Assembly (NCBI GenBank): GCA_946479515.1
Contig: CAMLGF010000053.1
Coordinates: 1-25,899 of the forward strand
DNA: 25,899 nt
Direction of reading: 5' to 3'
Origin: an uncultured Pseudomonadota bacterium
GTDB taxonomy: Bacteria; Pseudomonadota; Gammaproteobacteria; Steroidobacterales; Steroidobacteraceae
Below, one piece after another: positions 15,584-25,899 of the stretch. The stretch's first letter is position 1. Each line of letters starts with the position of its first letter. The notes below the pieces were generated by a model, which searched no databases, was not told the DNA's origin, and saw only the letters and a list, made by a program, of their open reading frames with translations. Position numbers and translations under genes: made by a program.

Positions 15584-16936
15584 TCATTTCCCTATGCAGA
15601 ACGAGCCGAAGATGCGTCCCAACAGATCATCGGCCGTGAACACTCCGGTGATCTCGTCGAGCGCCAGCTGCGCCAGGCGCAGCTCCTCCGCGACCAGCTC
15701 GCCGGCGCGCCGCTGTTCGAGTTGCGCCGCGGCGCTCTCGACGTGCTCCCGCGCGCGCGCCAACGCTTCAAGATGTCGACGCCGCGCGGAAATGCTTCCG
15801 TTACCTGCCGCCTGGAAGCTGACGCTGTCCTTCAAGTGTGCGCGCAAGGCATCCAGACCCTTGCCGGTGAGCGCCGATACGAGCACCCGAGGAGGCCCGG
15901 ATCCGCTGTCGGAAGCGGGCGGCGCATCGCGCAGGTCGATTTTGTTGAAGACCAGCGTCACCGGCACATCGGCGGGCAATCGCGGCATCTCCTGCTGGTA
16001 GGCAAGACCCTGAGGATCGCTGGCGCAGTCGACCACGAACAGCACGCGGTCCGCCCGATGCATCTCGGCGGTGGCACGCCGAACGCCCTCGACTTCTACC
16101 GCATCCTCGGTATCGCGCAACCCGGCAGTGTCCAGAACGTGCAATGGCAGGCCATCGATGTCGATACGTTCTCGAAGAACGTCGCGCGTCGTGCCAGGGA
16201 TATCGGTGACGATGGCGGCGTCATAGCCAGCGAGCCGGTTCAACAGGCTTGATTTGCCAGAGTTGGGGCGACCTGCCAGAACCACGGTGAGCCCGTCTCG
16301 CAGCAGGCGACCCTGGCCCGCCGCCGTGATCACACCGTCGAAGTGTCCGCGGACCACCGCGAGGCGTTCGAGCAGCTGCCGATCGCCGAGAAAGTCGACT
16401 TCCTCCTCGGGGAAATCGATGGCCGCTTCGACGTACGTTCGCAGGTCGATGAGTGCGTCGGTCAGTCCGTGGACCATGCTCGAGAACTCGCCCTGCAGGG
16501 AACGCATCGCAGCGCGCGCGGCTTCGCGCGAGCCGGCATCGATGAGATCGGCGACGGCTTCCGCCTGGGCGAGATCGATCTTGTCGTTATGGAACGCGCG
16601 CTCAGTGAATTCACCTGGTCGCGCCCGGCGCGCGCCGAGCTCGATGCAGCGCTCGATTAGACGATCCATGACCATCGGCCCGCCGTGTCCCTGCAACTCG
16701 ACCACGTGCTCGCCCGTGTATGAATTGGGCGCCGGGAAGAACAAGGCGAGGCCCACGTCGATGGGCTCACCCGCCTGATCCTGGAACCTCGCCAAGGTCG
16801 CGTGTCGCGCCGGCGGTAGTTCGCCCACCAGCGTGGCGGCGATCTCGGGGACCTTGGGACCGGAGACGCGCACGACACCGACGCCCCCGCGCCCGGGCGG
16901 GCTTGCCGCTGCCACGATGGTGTCTATGTGGGTCAT
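15584..16936 (-). CDS. mnmE: tRNA modification GTPase MnmE (TrmE)
   Basis: MnmE is the GTPase and tetrahydrofolate-binding partner of MnmG in U34 tRNA modification. The 450-residue product has the N-terminal folate-binding domain (start to about 120) with [12 protein letters not shown] and [16 protein letters not shown]. Helical segments flank a Ras-like G domain with G1 GRPNSGKS (222-229), G3 DTAG (269-272) and G4 NKID (331-334). The essential C-terminal CIGK ends the protein with Cys447. The length matches the family (454 in E. coli). It lies 67 bp downstream of yidC, its usual neighbour, and is immediately followed by the HExxH gene. No clear ribosome binding site precedes the ATG. Confidence 0.97.
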   Translation of the reverse strand: MTHIDTIVAAASPPGRGGVGVVRVSGPKVPEIAATLVGELPPARHATLARFQDQAGEPIDVGLALFFPAPNSYTGEHVVELQGHGGPMVMDRLIERCIELGARRARPGEFTERAFHNDKIDLAQAEAVADLIDAGSREAARAAMRSLQGEFSSMVHGLTDALIDLRTYVEAAIDFPEEEVDFLGDRQLLERLAVVRGHFDGVITAAGQGRLLRDGLTVVLAGRPNSGKSSLLNRLAGYDAAIVTDIPGTTRDVLRERIDIDGLPLHVLDTAGLRDTEDAVEVEGVRRATAEMHRADRVLFVVDCASDPQGLAYQQEMPRLPADVPVTLVFNKIDLRDAPPASDSGSGPPRVLVSALTGKGLDALRAHLKDSVSFQAAGNGSISARRRHLEALARAREHVESAAAQLEQRRAGELVAEELRLAQLALDEITGVFTADDLLGRIFGSFCIGK

Positions 16937-16973
16937 GTGCGCGCCGTATACCGCGGCACGAGTCTACGACGAG

Positions 16974-16995
16974 CACCGGCGCCGCAGCGCCGGTG
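16974..16995 (-). terminator. Hairpin between yidC and mnmE (possible attenuator)
   Basis: A perfect 9-bp stem (CACCGGCGC / GCGCCGGTG) with a 4-nt loop lies in the 67-bp gap. It has no T-run. A second short palindrome (GGTGGT / ACCACC) overlaps its 5' arm on the transcript, so the two could compete. Partial termination or attenuation is inference. Confidence 0.35.
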
Positions 16996-17003
16996 GTAAC
17001 CAC

Positions 17004-18716
17004 CTACTTGCGCCGCGCCTTGTCTTCGGCCTGCACCTTCCGGTTGATGTTCCACTGCTGGAGGATGCCGAGCCCGGTGTTGGTCACCCAGTACAGCACC
17101 AGGCCGGCGGGGAACAGTGCGAACATCACCGAGAAGATCACCGGCATGAACTGGAAGATGCGCGCCTGCATCGGATCCGGCGGCGGTGGATTCAACTTCT
17201 GCTGGAACCACATCGCCAGGCCGTTGAGCGCCGGCAGGATGAAGAACGGATCGCGCGAAGACAGGTCGTTGATCCAGCCGAAGAACGGCGCCTGGCGCAT
17301 CTCCACGCTCTCCAGCAGCACCCAGTAGAACGCCAGGAACACCGGCATCTGGATGAGCATCGGCAGGCATCCGGCGAGCGGATTCACTTTCTCCGTGCGG
17401 TACAGCTCCATCGTGGCCTGACCGAGCTTGGAGCGGTCATCCTTGTAAGTTTCCTGCAGCGCCTTCATGCGCGGCGCCAACGCGCGCATCTTGGCTTGCG
17501 AGCGGCCGGCCTTCTCCGACAGTGGATAGAACAGCAACTTGAGCAGGAAGGTCACGATGATGATCGCCAGACCCCAGTTGCGGACCACGGAATGAACCTT
17601 GTCGAGCAGCCAGAACAAAGGTTTGGCTACCAGCGTGAGCCAGGTGTAGTCGGCGACGCGATCGAGCTCGGGATTCAGCGTGACCAGCTGCTTCTGCAGC
17701 TTTGGGCCGACGAAAAGATTTTCCTTGAGCACCGCCTGCGCTCCAGGCGCAACGACCTGTGTGTCGTGTTGCGTCACGCCCAGCGTGTACTCGCGTCCCT
17801 TCACGCTCAACGAGAAATCGTAGGGCTTCGTCGCATCCGGAACGACGGCAGTGACGAAGTGGTGCTGCATGCCTGCGATCCAGCCATTGGCCGTCGCCGG
17901 GAATTCCTGGAGGAACTCTGGTTTCTCCAGCTTCAGCTTGTGGTATGTGAACTTCTTGTCGTCATTGTGGCGCGCCCACAGGGCCGGACCGCGGAACGCG
18001 AAGCTGTCCACTTTGAACATGGATCGCTCGACCGGCGGGTCCGAACGCTTGATGCGCGCGTAGGAACGCAGGGCGAACGGCGCGCCGCTCTGATTGTTCA
18101 CCGCATACTCGAGCCCGATGCTGAACATGCTGCGGTGGAAGACGAAGGTCTTGGTGACGCTGACGCCTCTCCCATCGGTCCAGCTGAGAGGTACTCGCAG
18201 CTCATCCTGCCCGGGGGCCAGCGTGTAGCGATTCGCGGCGCTGCTTAAGAGCGCCAGGTGCGAGGGGGCCGCATCGGCCGTCGGCCCGGCAAGACCCGTA
18301 CTCAAGACGTAATTCGTTGCGGGCGATTGCTGATTGAACAGCACGATGGGTTCGGGCCTGCCCTTGACGATCGGATAGCCCGGCAGCTCCGCGTAAACGA
18401 GCGTGCCGCCTTTCAGGTCGATGTCGAGCACCAGCACGTCGGTGACGACTCGCACCTTGCCGGCGGTGTCGGGCGAGGCCTGCGATTCAGGAACAGCCGG
18501 CGCAGCCGCCGCGACCGCACTTTCCCCGCTCGCCTCCGGTTGTACCGCTCGGGGAACAGTGTCGTCTTCTACGGCCGGCGTTGATGCGGAGGCGTTTTCA
18601 GTCGTGGCGGTGGGCATCTGCGGCTTGGGGCCGTAATCCGTCTGCCACTGCACGTAATTGAGCCACAGCGCCAGGGCCAGTCCGCCCCAGAGAAAAAAGC
18701 GAATGTTGTTAGTCAT
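17004..18716 (-). CDS. yidC: Membrane protein insertase YidC
   Basis: YidC inserts and folds inner-membrane proteins alone or with SecYEG. The 570-residue product has an N-terminal membrane helix (about residues 4-22) and a linker rich in Ala, Thr and Glu. A large periplasmic beta-sandwich domain follows (about 80-340). Then comes the conserved five-helix core with [20 protein letters not shown] and the helical hairpin up to [19 protein letters not shown]. The groove position that is Arg366 in E. coli is Lys here, keeping the positive charge. The ATG at 18716 is chosen because [12 protein letters not shown] matches the family start, although the frame is open further upstream. It overlaps yidD by eight bases. 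Confidence 0.97.
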   Translation of the reverse strand: MTNNIRFFLWGGLALALWLNYVQWQTDYGPKPQMPTATTENASASTPAVEDDTVPRAVQPEASGESAVAAAAPAVPESQASPDTAGKVRVVTDVLVLDIDLKGGTLVYAELPGYPIVKGRPEPIVLFNQQSPATNYVLSTGLAGPTADAAPSHLALLSSAANRYTLAPGQDELRVPLSWTDGRGVSVTKTFVFHRSMFSIGLEYAVNNQSGAPFALRSYARIKRSDPPVERSMFKVDSFAFRGPALWARHNDDKKFTYHKLKLEKPEFLQEFPATANGWIAGMQHHFVTAVVPDATKPYDFSLSVKGREYTLGVTQHDTQVVAPGAQAVLKENLFVGPKLQKQLVTLNPELDRVADYTWLTLVAKPLFWLLDKVHSVVRNWGLAIIIVTFLLKLLFYPLSEKAGRSQAKMRALAPRMKALQETYKDDRSKLGQATMELYRTEKVNPLAGCLPMLIQMPVFLAFYWVLLESVEMRQAPFFGWINDLSSRDPFFILPALNGLAMWFQQKLNPPPPDPMQARIFQFMPVIFSVMFALFPAGLVLYWVTNTGLGILQQWNINRKVQAEDKARRK

Positions 18717-18942
18717 GCGAATGCTTGGAACAGGCCGGTACCGGGTCGAAGCCGCCCTCGTGCCAGGGGTGACAGCGAGATATGCGTTTGACCGTGAGCC
18801 ATGTGCCACGCAGGGCGCCATGGCAGTCGATTGCTTCCAGCGCGTACTGCGAACAGGAAGGATAAAAGCGACAGCGCGGCCCGAGCAGCGGGCTCAAGAC
18901 CAGCTGGTACGCGCGGATCAAGGCTTTCAGGACGTAGCGCAT
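18709..18942 (-). CDS. yidD: Membrane protein insertion efficiency factor YidD
   Basis: YidD is a small membrane-associated protein that assists YidC-dependent insertion. The 77-residue product has the family core [18 protein letters not shown] with its conserved cysteines, followed by [25 protein letters not shown] chose the ATG at 18942. A TTG at 18963 would add seven residues but lies deeper inside rnpA and has no better ribosome binding site. The gene overlaps the rnpA end by 16 bp and the yidC start by 8 bp, the usual tight packing of this operon. Confidence 0.93.
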   Translation of the reverse strand: MRYVLKALIRAYQLVLSPLLGPRCRFYPSCSQYALEAIDCHGALRGTWLTVKRISRCHPWHEGGFDPVPACSKHSHD

Positions 18943-19298
18943 GTGCTTGCGACGCGTTTCCAAAGGGTCGCGAGGCTATCACGCAAGCTGGTCGAGGGTG
19001 CCTCCGCCGAGGGAATTTTTGCCGCCACAACCACATCGACGCCAGGCAGGGTGTGCTGCGCCAGACGGAAGCTCTCTCGCACGAGGCGGCGCAAGCGGTT
19101 GCGCTTGACGGCATTACCCGCGGTTTTTACGGCGACAGCCAAGCCCACTCGTGGATGAGACAGCCCGTTGGGCTTGACACGCAAGGCAAAGAATCGGTCA
19201 TCGATTCGGCGGCCGCCAGCATAGACGGCGTCGAACTGCGGCTTGCTTCGCAGGCGCAGATCCGCATGGAAGCGAAGCCGGCGGTGCGAGGGCTGCAT
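18927..19298 (-). CDS. rnpA: Ribonuclease P protein component
   Basis: RnpA is the protein subunit that helps the RNase P RNA cleave the 5' leader of tRNA precursors. The 123-residue basic product has the RNase P signature [18 protein letters not shown] (about residues 61-78), preceded by [10 protein letters not shown], with an aromatic/basic N-terminal patch containing [11 protein letters not shown]. Length is usual. It lies 32 bp after rpmH on the same strand and overlaps yidD at its end. No strong ribosome binding site is seen before the ATG at 19298, so translation may depend on rpmH coupling. The rnpB RNA gene is not in this window. Confidence 0.95.
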   Translation of the reverse strand: MQPSHRRLRFHADLRLRSKPQFDAVYAGGRRIDDRFFALRVKPNGLSHPRVGLAVAVKTAGNAVKRNRLRRLVRESFRLAQHTLPGVDVVVAAKIPSAEAPSTSLRDSLATLWKRVASTCATS

Positions 19299-19330
19299 AG
19301 CGGCGCGTGCAATCGACGCACGCGGCGGCT

Positions 19331-19465
19331 TCAGGGAACGATTTTCTTGCGGCCCTTGGCGCGACGGCGCGCAAGCACCTTCTGACCGCCCGTGGTTTTC
19401 ATGCGCGCACGGAAACCTGTGGCACGTTTGCGGCGGAGCTTACTTGGCTGATAAGTGCGTTTCAT
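19331..19465 (-). CDS. rpmH: 50S ribosomal protein L34
   Basis: L34 is a very short basic protein of the large ribosomal subunit. The 44-residue product starts [20 protein letters not shown] and ends in a Lys/Arg-rich tail, matching the family closely. The frame is open for 21 codons upstream, but the ATG at 19465 gives the conserved start and has a GGAAGG upstream. It heads the rpmH-rnpA-yidD-yidC-mnmE set and is transcribed away from dnaA, with its promoter in the gap between them. Confidence 0.97.
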   Translation of the reverse strand: MKRTYQPSKLRRKRATGFRARMKTTGGQKVLARRRAKGRKKIVP

Positions 19466-19509
19466 GATGATCGGCCCTTCCGCCTGATCTCTCGAAAAAA
19501 AGGGCGGGA

Positions 19510-19539
19510 AGGGTACGCAGGGGAGCATCCGGGTGTCAA
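19510..19539 (-). promoter_or_regulatory. rpmH operon promoter
   Basis: On the minus strand a perfect TTGACA (19534-19539) is followed after 18 bp by TACCCT (19510-19515) and then a GC-rich discriminator, TCCCGCC. Consensus -35, weak -10 and a GC-rich discriminator are typical of growth-rate and ppGpp-responsive ribosomal promoters. The leader would be about 40 nt. The rest of the 142-bp rpmH/dnaA gap shows no DnaA box. A TAGACT at 19584-19589 could be a weak dnaA -10. Confidence 0.5.
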
Positions 19540-19607
19540 CAACGGGTGGCTGAAAGACCCTCCAGAAAGCCGATCGGAACGGCTAGACTTCGACCCCCTT
19601 TTTTCCC

Positions 19608-21005
19608 GTGCATCATTTCGCATCAGAGTCCGCCTTGACAGCCGTATCGCGCGAATCCAGCAAGGTGGAAGACAGCTCGCTTTGGGCACGCTGCGTGCGT
19701 GCGCTCGAAGACGAGCTTCCTGGCGAGCATTTCAATACCTGGGTGCGGCCGCTGCAGGCGGTTGAAAGCAGCGGTGCATTGAAACTGCTGGCGCCCAATC
19801 GGTTTGCCGTCGACTGGGTCAATGCCCACTTATTGTCACGTCTCGGCGAGATCGTGCGCCGGTTCGTCGAAGGTGACGCGCCAATCGTCACGGTGGAGGT
19901 CGGCTCCCGTCCCAGCGACGGCCGTGCAGAGCCAGAAGCTCAGGCGACGACCACGCGGCCAAAGCGCAGTGAGGGCATCGTCGTCGGAGTCAGGCTCAAT
20001 CCGGACTTCACTTTCGATGGTTTCATCGAAGGCAAGAGCAATCAGCTGGCCAAAGCGGCGGCGCTGCAAGTTGCGGAGAATCCGGGGCGAGCCTACAACC
20101 CCCTGTTCATCTACGGCGGCGTCGGCCTGGGAAAGACGCACCTGATGCAGGCGGTGGGACATGCCATCAAGGCGCGCGATTCCGAAGCGCGCGTGGCATA
20201 CATCCATTCCGAACGATTCGTGAGCGACATGGTCATTGCGCTCCAGCACAACAAGATGAACGAATTCAAGACCGCCTACCGGTCGCTGGATGCGTTGCTC
20301 ATCGATGACATCCAGTTCTTCGCCAACAAGGACCGCTCGCAGGAAGAGTTCTTCCATACCTTCAACGCGCTCCTCGAAGGACAGCAGCAGGTCATCGTTA
20401 CCTGCGATCGCTACCCCAAGGAAGTCTCGGGGCTCGAAGAACGCTTGAAATCCCGCTTTGGGTGGGGGCTCACGGTCGCGATCGAACCGCCGGAGCTGGA
20501 AACCTGCGTGGCCATCCTCATTGGCAAGGCGCAGGCAGCGAATGTGCAATTGCCGGAAGAAGTCGCGTTCTTCATCGCCAAGCGCATACGCTCGAACGTT
20601 CGCGAGCTCGAAGGCGCCTTGAAACGCGTCATCGCAAATTCGCGCTTCACCGGTCGACCGATCACGCTCGAGTTCACCAAGGAAGCCTTGAAGGACCTGC
20701 TGACATTGCAGGCGAAATTGATCACTATCGAAAATATCCAGAAGACGGTGGCGGACTACTACAAAGTGCGCGTGGCAGATCTGCTTTCAAAGCGCCGCAG
20801 TCGCTCAATCGCACGTCCGCGTCAGGTCGCGATGGCGCTCGCGAAAGAACTCACCACGCACAGTCTTCCGGAAATCGGTGATGCCTTTGGCGGCAGAGAT
20901 CACACCACCGTCCTGCATGCCTGCGGGCGCATCAAGGATCTGCGCGTCGCCGAGCAGCGGGTCGGCGAGGATTATCAAAACCTGTTGAGAACCCTGACGG
21001 GATGA
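19608..21005 (+). CDS. dnaA: Chromosomal replication initiator protein DnaA
   Basis: DnaA binds DnaA boxes at oriC, oligomerises with ATP and melts the origin. The 465-residue product has domain I (about residues 25-95, with [14 protein letters not shown] and [10 protein letters not shown]), a short linker, and the AAA+ domain with Walker A GGVGLGKT (170-177) and Walker B LLIDDIQ (230-236). Domain IV carries the DNA-binding signature [12 protein letters not shown] near 427-438. The start is uncertain. The GTG at 19608 gives the longest form without a visible ribosome binding site, and a TTG at 19635 or a GTG ten codons further could also serve. The conserved region begins only about residue 24. 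dnaN follows after the presumed origin. Confidence 0.96.
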   Translation: MHHFASESALTAVSRESSKVEDSSLWARCVRALEDELPGEHFNTWVRPLQAVESSGALKLLAPNRFAVDWVNAHLLSRLGEIVRRFVEGDAPIVTVEVGSRPSDGRAEPEAQATTTRPKRSEGIVVGVRLNPDFTFDGFIEGKSNQLAKAAALQVAENPGRAYNPLFIYGGVGLGKTHLMQAVGHAIKARDSEARVAYIHSERFVSDMVIALQHNKMNEFKTAYRSLDALLIDDIQFFANKDRSQEEFFHTFNALLEGQQQVIVTCDRYPKEVSGLEERLKSRFGWGLTVAIEPPELETCVAILIGKAQAANVQLPEEVAFFIAKRIRSNVRELEGALKRVIANSRFTGRPITLEFTKEALKDLLTLQAKLITIENIQKTVADYYKVRVADLLSKRRSRSIARPRQVAMALAKELTTHSLPEIGDAFGGRDHTTVLHACGRIKDLRVAEQRVGEDYQNLLRTLTG

Positions 21006-21211
21006 CTGTGGAGTGCCTGTGGATGAAATTGTGGGCAAAATAATCCACAGCTCGCGCACAGGGGATCAGCAGGCTGTGGGTAAGTTGGTTCAGAGGGTGA
21101 AGCCTAGGTAAGAGGTTGGCCAGAAACACATTTTCGGCGTAGTCCCCGTCCTCCACAGGCTCTAGAACTGCTACTACTGACTTTAAATCTTAAGAACAGA
21201 AGGCATTCGGT
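21006..21211. other. Probable chromosomal replication origin (oriC)
   Basis: The 206-bp gap between dnaA and dnaN holds a cluster of sequences close to the DnaA box TTATCCACA. One mismatch each: TCATCCACA (21018-21026, minus), TAATCCACA (21041-21049, plus) and TTACCCACA (21075-21083, minus). Weaker: TTGCCCACA (21030-21038, minus), TCCTCCACA (21149-21157, plus) and CACTCCACA (21007-21015, minus). An AT-rich tract around 21178-21200 next to dnaN could be the unwinding element. Genes on both sides are transcribed away from this area. Origin assignment follows from box clustering and the known dnaA-dnaN location in relatives. Confidence 0.75.
21018..21083. promoter_or_regulatory. DnaA box cluster
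   Basis: Four CCACA-core boxes within 66 bp: three with a single mismatch to TTATCCACA and one with two. Orientation is minus, minus, plus, minus. The close packing suggests cooperative DnaA binding and could also repress dnaA or dnaN. Confidence 0.65.
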
Positions 21212-22309
21212 ATGAAGCTCACCGCGACTCGCGAGCAAATTCTCACCCCGTTGCAGAGTGTCATCGGCGTTGTCGAGCGTCGGCAGACGATGCCGGTTCT
21301 CTCCAATGTTTTGATTGCTGCGAGAAACAATCGGGTCAGCTTGACCGGTACGGACCTCGAGGTGGAGCTGGTTGCCTCCGGAGAAGCGCAGGTTCAACAG
21401 CCGGGAGACATCACTGTGCCTGGTCGCAAATTGTTGGATATTTTCCGGGCGATTCCAGAGAAGACGACGGTAACGGTCGCAACTGACGGAGAACGTGTCT
21501 CGATCAAGGCAGGAAAATCCCGTTTCACGCTGTCAACGTTGCCGGCCAGCGAGTTCCCGGTGGTCGATGAGATCAACGCGCAGCAGACGTTGACCTTGGC
21601 GCAGGGGGATTTTCGAAGATTGATCGACAAGACCCACTTTTCGATGGCGCAACAAGACGTTCGCTACTATTTGAATGGCCTTCTGCTCGAGACGGAGGGG
21701 AAAACCCTGCGCGCCGTTGCCACCGATGGCCATCGGCTGGCGCTCAGCGAAGCGGAGCTAGAAACGAAGGCTAAGAACAATCAGCAAGTGATTCTGCCGC
21801 GCAAGGGCGTGTTGGAACTTCAGCGCATCTTAGGCGGAGATGGCAACGTGGATCTAGCCATCGGAAGCAGCCACGTTCGTGCCCAGATTGGAGATATTCG
21901 GTTCACTTCGAAGCTTATTGATGGCCGTTTCCCAGAGTATGGCCGCGTGATTCCCGCCAGCCCTTCGAAGCAGGTCGAAGCCGACCGTGAGGGTTTGCGG
22001 CAAGCTCTGCAGCGCACAGCCATTCTCTCGAACGAAAAGTACCGGGGCGTCCGTATTAGTCTGAAGCCGGACCTTGTGACCATCCAGGCTCACAACCCCG
22101 AACAGGAAGAGGCTGAGGATCAGGTTGAGGTCACCTATAAGGGCGACGAGGTGGAGATCGGCTTCAACGTCACCTATCTCCTGGATGCCCTCGCGGCAGT
22201 GGACTCGGAGAAGGTGGTCCTGGGGCTCACCGACGGAAATAGTAGCTGCCTGGTCCGCGCCGCAGGCGCTGCGAGCTCCAAGTACGTCGTGATGCCCATG
22301 CGGCTCTAG
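21212..22309 (+). CDS. dnaN: DNA polymerase III subunit beta (sliding clamp)
   Basis: The beta clamp encircles DNA and tethers polymerase III and many repair proteins. The 365-residue product has the three-fold clamp domain layout and the family length (366 in E. coli). Landmarks include GTDLEVELVA near 46-55, VATDGHRLALSE near 169-180 and the end YVVMPMRL, which lines the partner-binding pocket. The ATG at 21212 is preceded by an AGAAGG about eight bases upstream. It lies directly after the probable origin and 37 bp before recF, in the standard dnaA-dnaN-recF-gyrB order. Confidence 0.98.
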   Translation: MKLTATREQILTPLQSVIGVVERRQTMPVLSNVLIAARNNRVSLTGTDLEVELVASGEAQVQQPGDITVPGRKLLDIFRAIPEKTTVTVATDGERVSIKAGKSRFTLSTLPASEFPVVDEINAQQTLTLAQGDFRRLIDKTHFSMAQQDVRYYLNGLLLETEGKTLRAVATDGHRLALSEAELETKAKNNQQVILPRKGVLELQRILGGDGNVDLAIGSSHVRAQIGDIRFTSKLIDGRFPEYGRVIPASPSKQVEADREGLRQALQRTAILSNEKYRGVRISLKPDLVTIQAHNPEQEEAEDQVEVTYKGDEVEIGFNVTYLLDALAAVDSEKVVLGLTDGNSSCLVRAAGAASSKYVVMPMRL

Positions 22310-22346
22310 TCAGCGCCTCCGACGGCTAGTCGCGGGCTGGCGCTTC

Positions 22347-25843
<3,497 letters not shown>

Positions 25844-25899
25844 CGCAGGAGGCTCGCGCTTCGGCAGCGACCTGAGCCGATACCGCGCGGGAACTCCCG

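Noticed and set aside
17520..17580. Lys in place of the E. coli YidC groove Arg366 as a possible defect
   Set aside because: The positive charge is kept and Lys is common at this position in other YidC proteins.
16833..18248. Long plus-strand frame opposite yidC and mnmE (471 codons)
   Set aside because: It lies over conserved yidC sequence, and the product is rich in His, Arg and Gln without recognisable motifs.
25844..25899. AGGAGG at 25849-25854 after gyrB as a ribosome binding site for a next gene
   Set aside because: No ATG, GTG or TTG lies at a suitable distance before the window ends.

Overview
The window is a GC-rich bacterial chromosome segment spanning the replication origin. The order rpmH-rnpA-yidD-yidC-mnmE running left and dnaA-dnaN-recF-gyrB running right is the classic Gammaproteobacterial oriC neighbourhood. 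The 804-residue GyrB with a long TOPRIM insertion, TrkA/TrkH and the QmcA/NfeD pair fit that class. The composition and mixed gene content suggest a Xanthomonadales/Nevskiales/Steroidobacter-like lineage, but that placement is inference.

Left arm (1-11.2 kb): a 5'-truncated trkA and trkH form a potassium-uptake operon. Facing them is a minus-strand set, qmcA-like SPFH gene, nfeD and a two-CBS gene, read towards trkH. Divergent from that set are a CheD-like gene that has lost its catalytic cysteine and a secreted DUF885 metallopeptidase. Next come a small coiled-coil protein, a lone oligopeptide-binding lipoprotein and mnmG. The binding-protein gene starts on the last base of the mnmG stop codon.

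Middle (11.2-15.6 kb): a small exported protein followed by a strong intrinsic terminator. Then come a secreted alpha/beta-hydrolase and a NatA/NatB-type ABC exporter in one apparent operon. Facing it is a minimal HExxH protein coded immediately behind mnmE.

Origin region (15.6-25.9 kb): mnmE, yidC, yidD, rnpA and rpmH on the minus strand supply tRNA modification, membrane protein insertion, RNase P protein and ribosomal protein L34. The 142-bp rpmH/dnaA gap carries a good rpmH promoter. The 206-bp dnaA-dnaN gap carries a cluster of DnaA-box-like sequences and an AT-rich tract, and is the probable oriC. dnaN, recF and gyrB follow. Two ParB-binding parS-like palindromes lie inside recF, and the second overlaps the predicted gyrB promoter.

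Most of the window is conserved housekeeping. The points most worth attention are the parS pair and its overlap with the gyrB promoter, the degenerate CheD homologue, and the unusual partners fused by translational coupling to mnmG and mnmE. No tRNA, rRNA, CRISPR array, insertion sequence or prophage was seen, and no gene-free stretch exceeds 300 bp.
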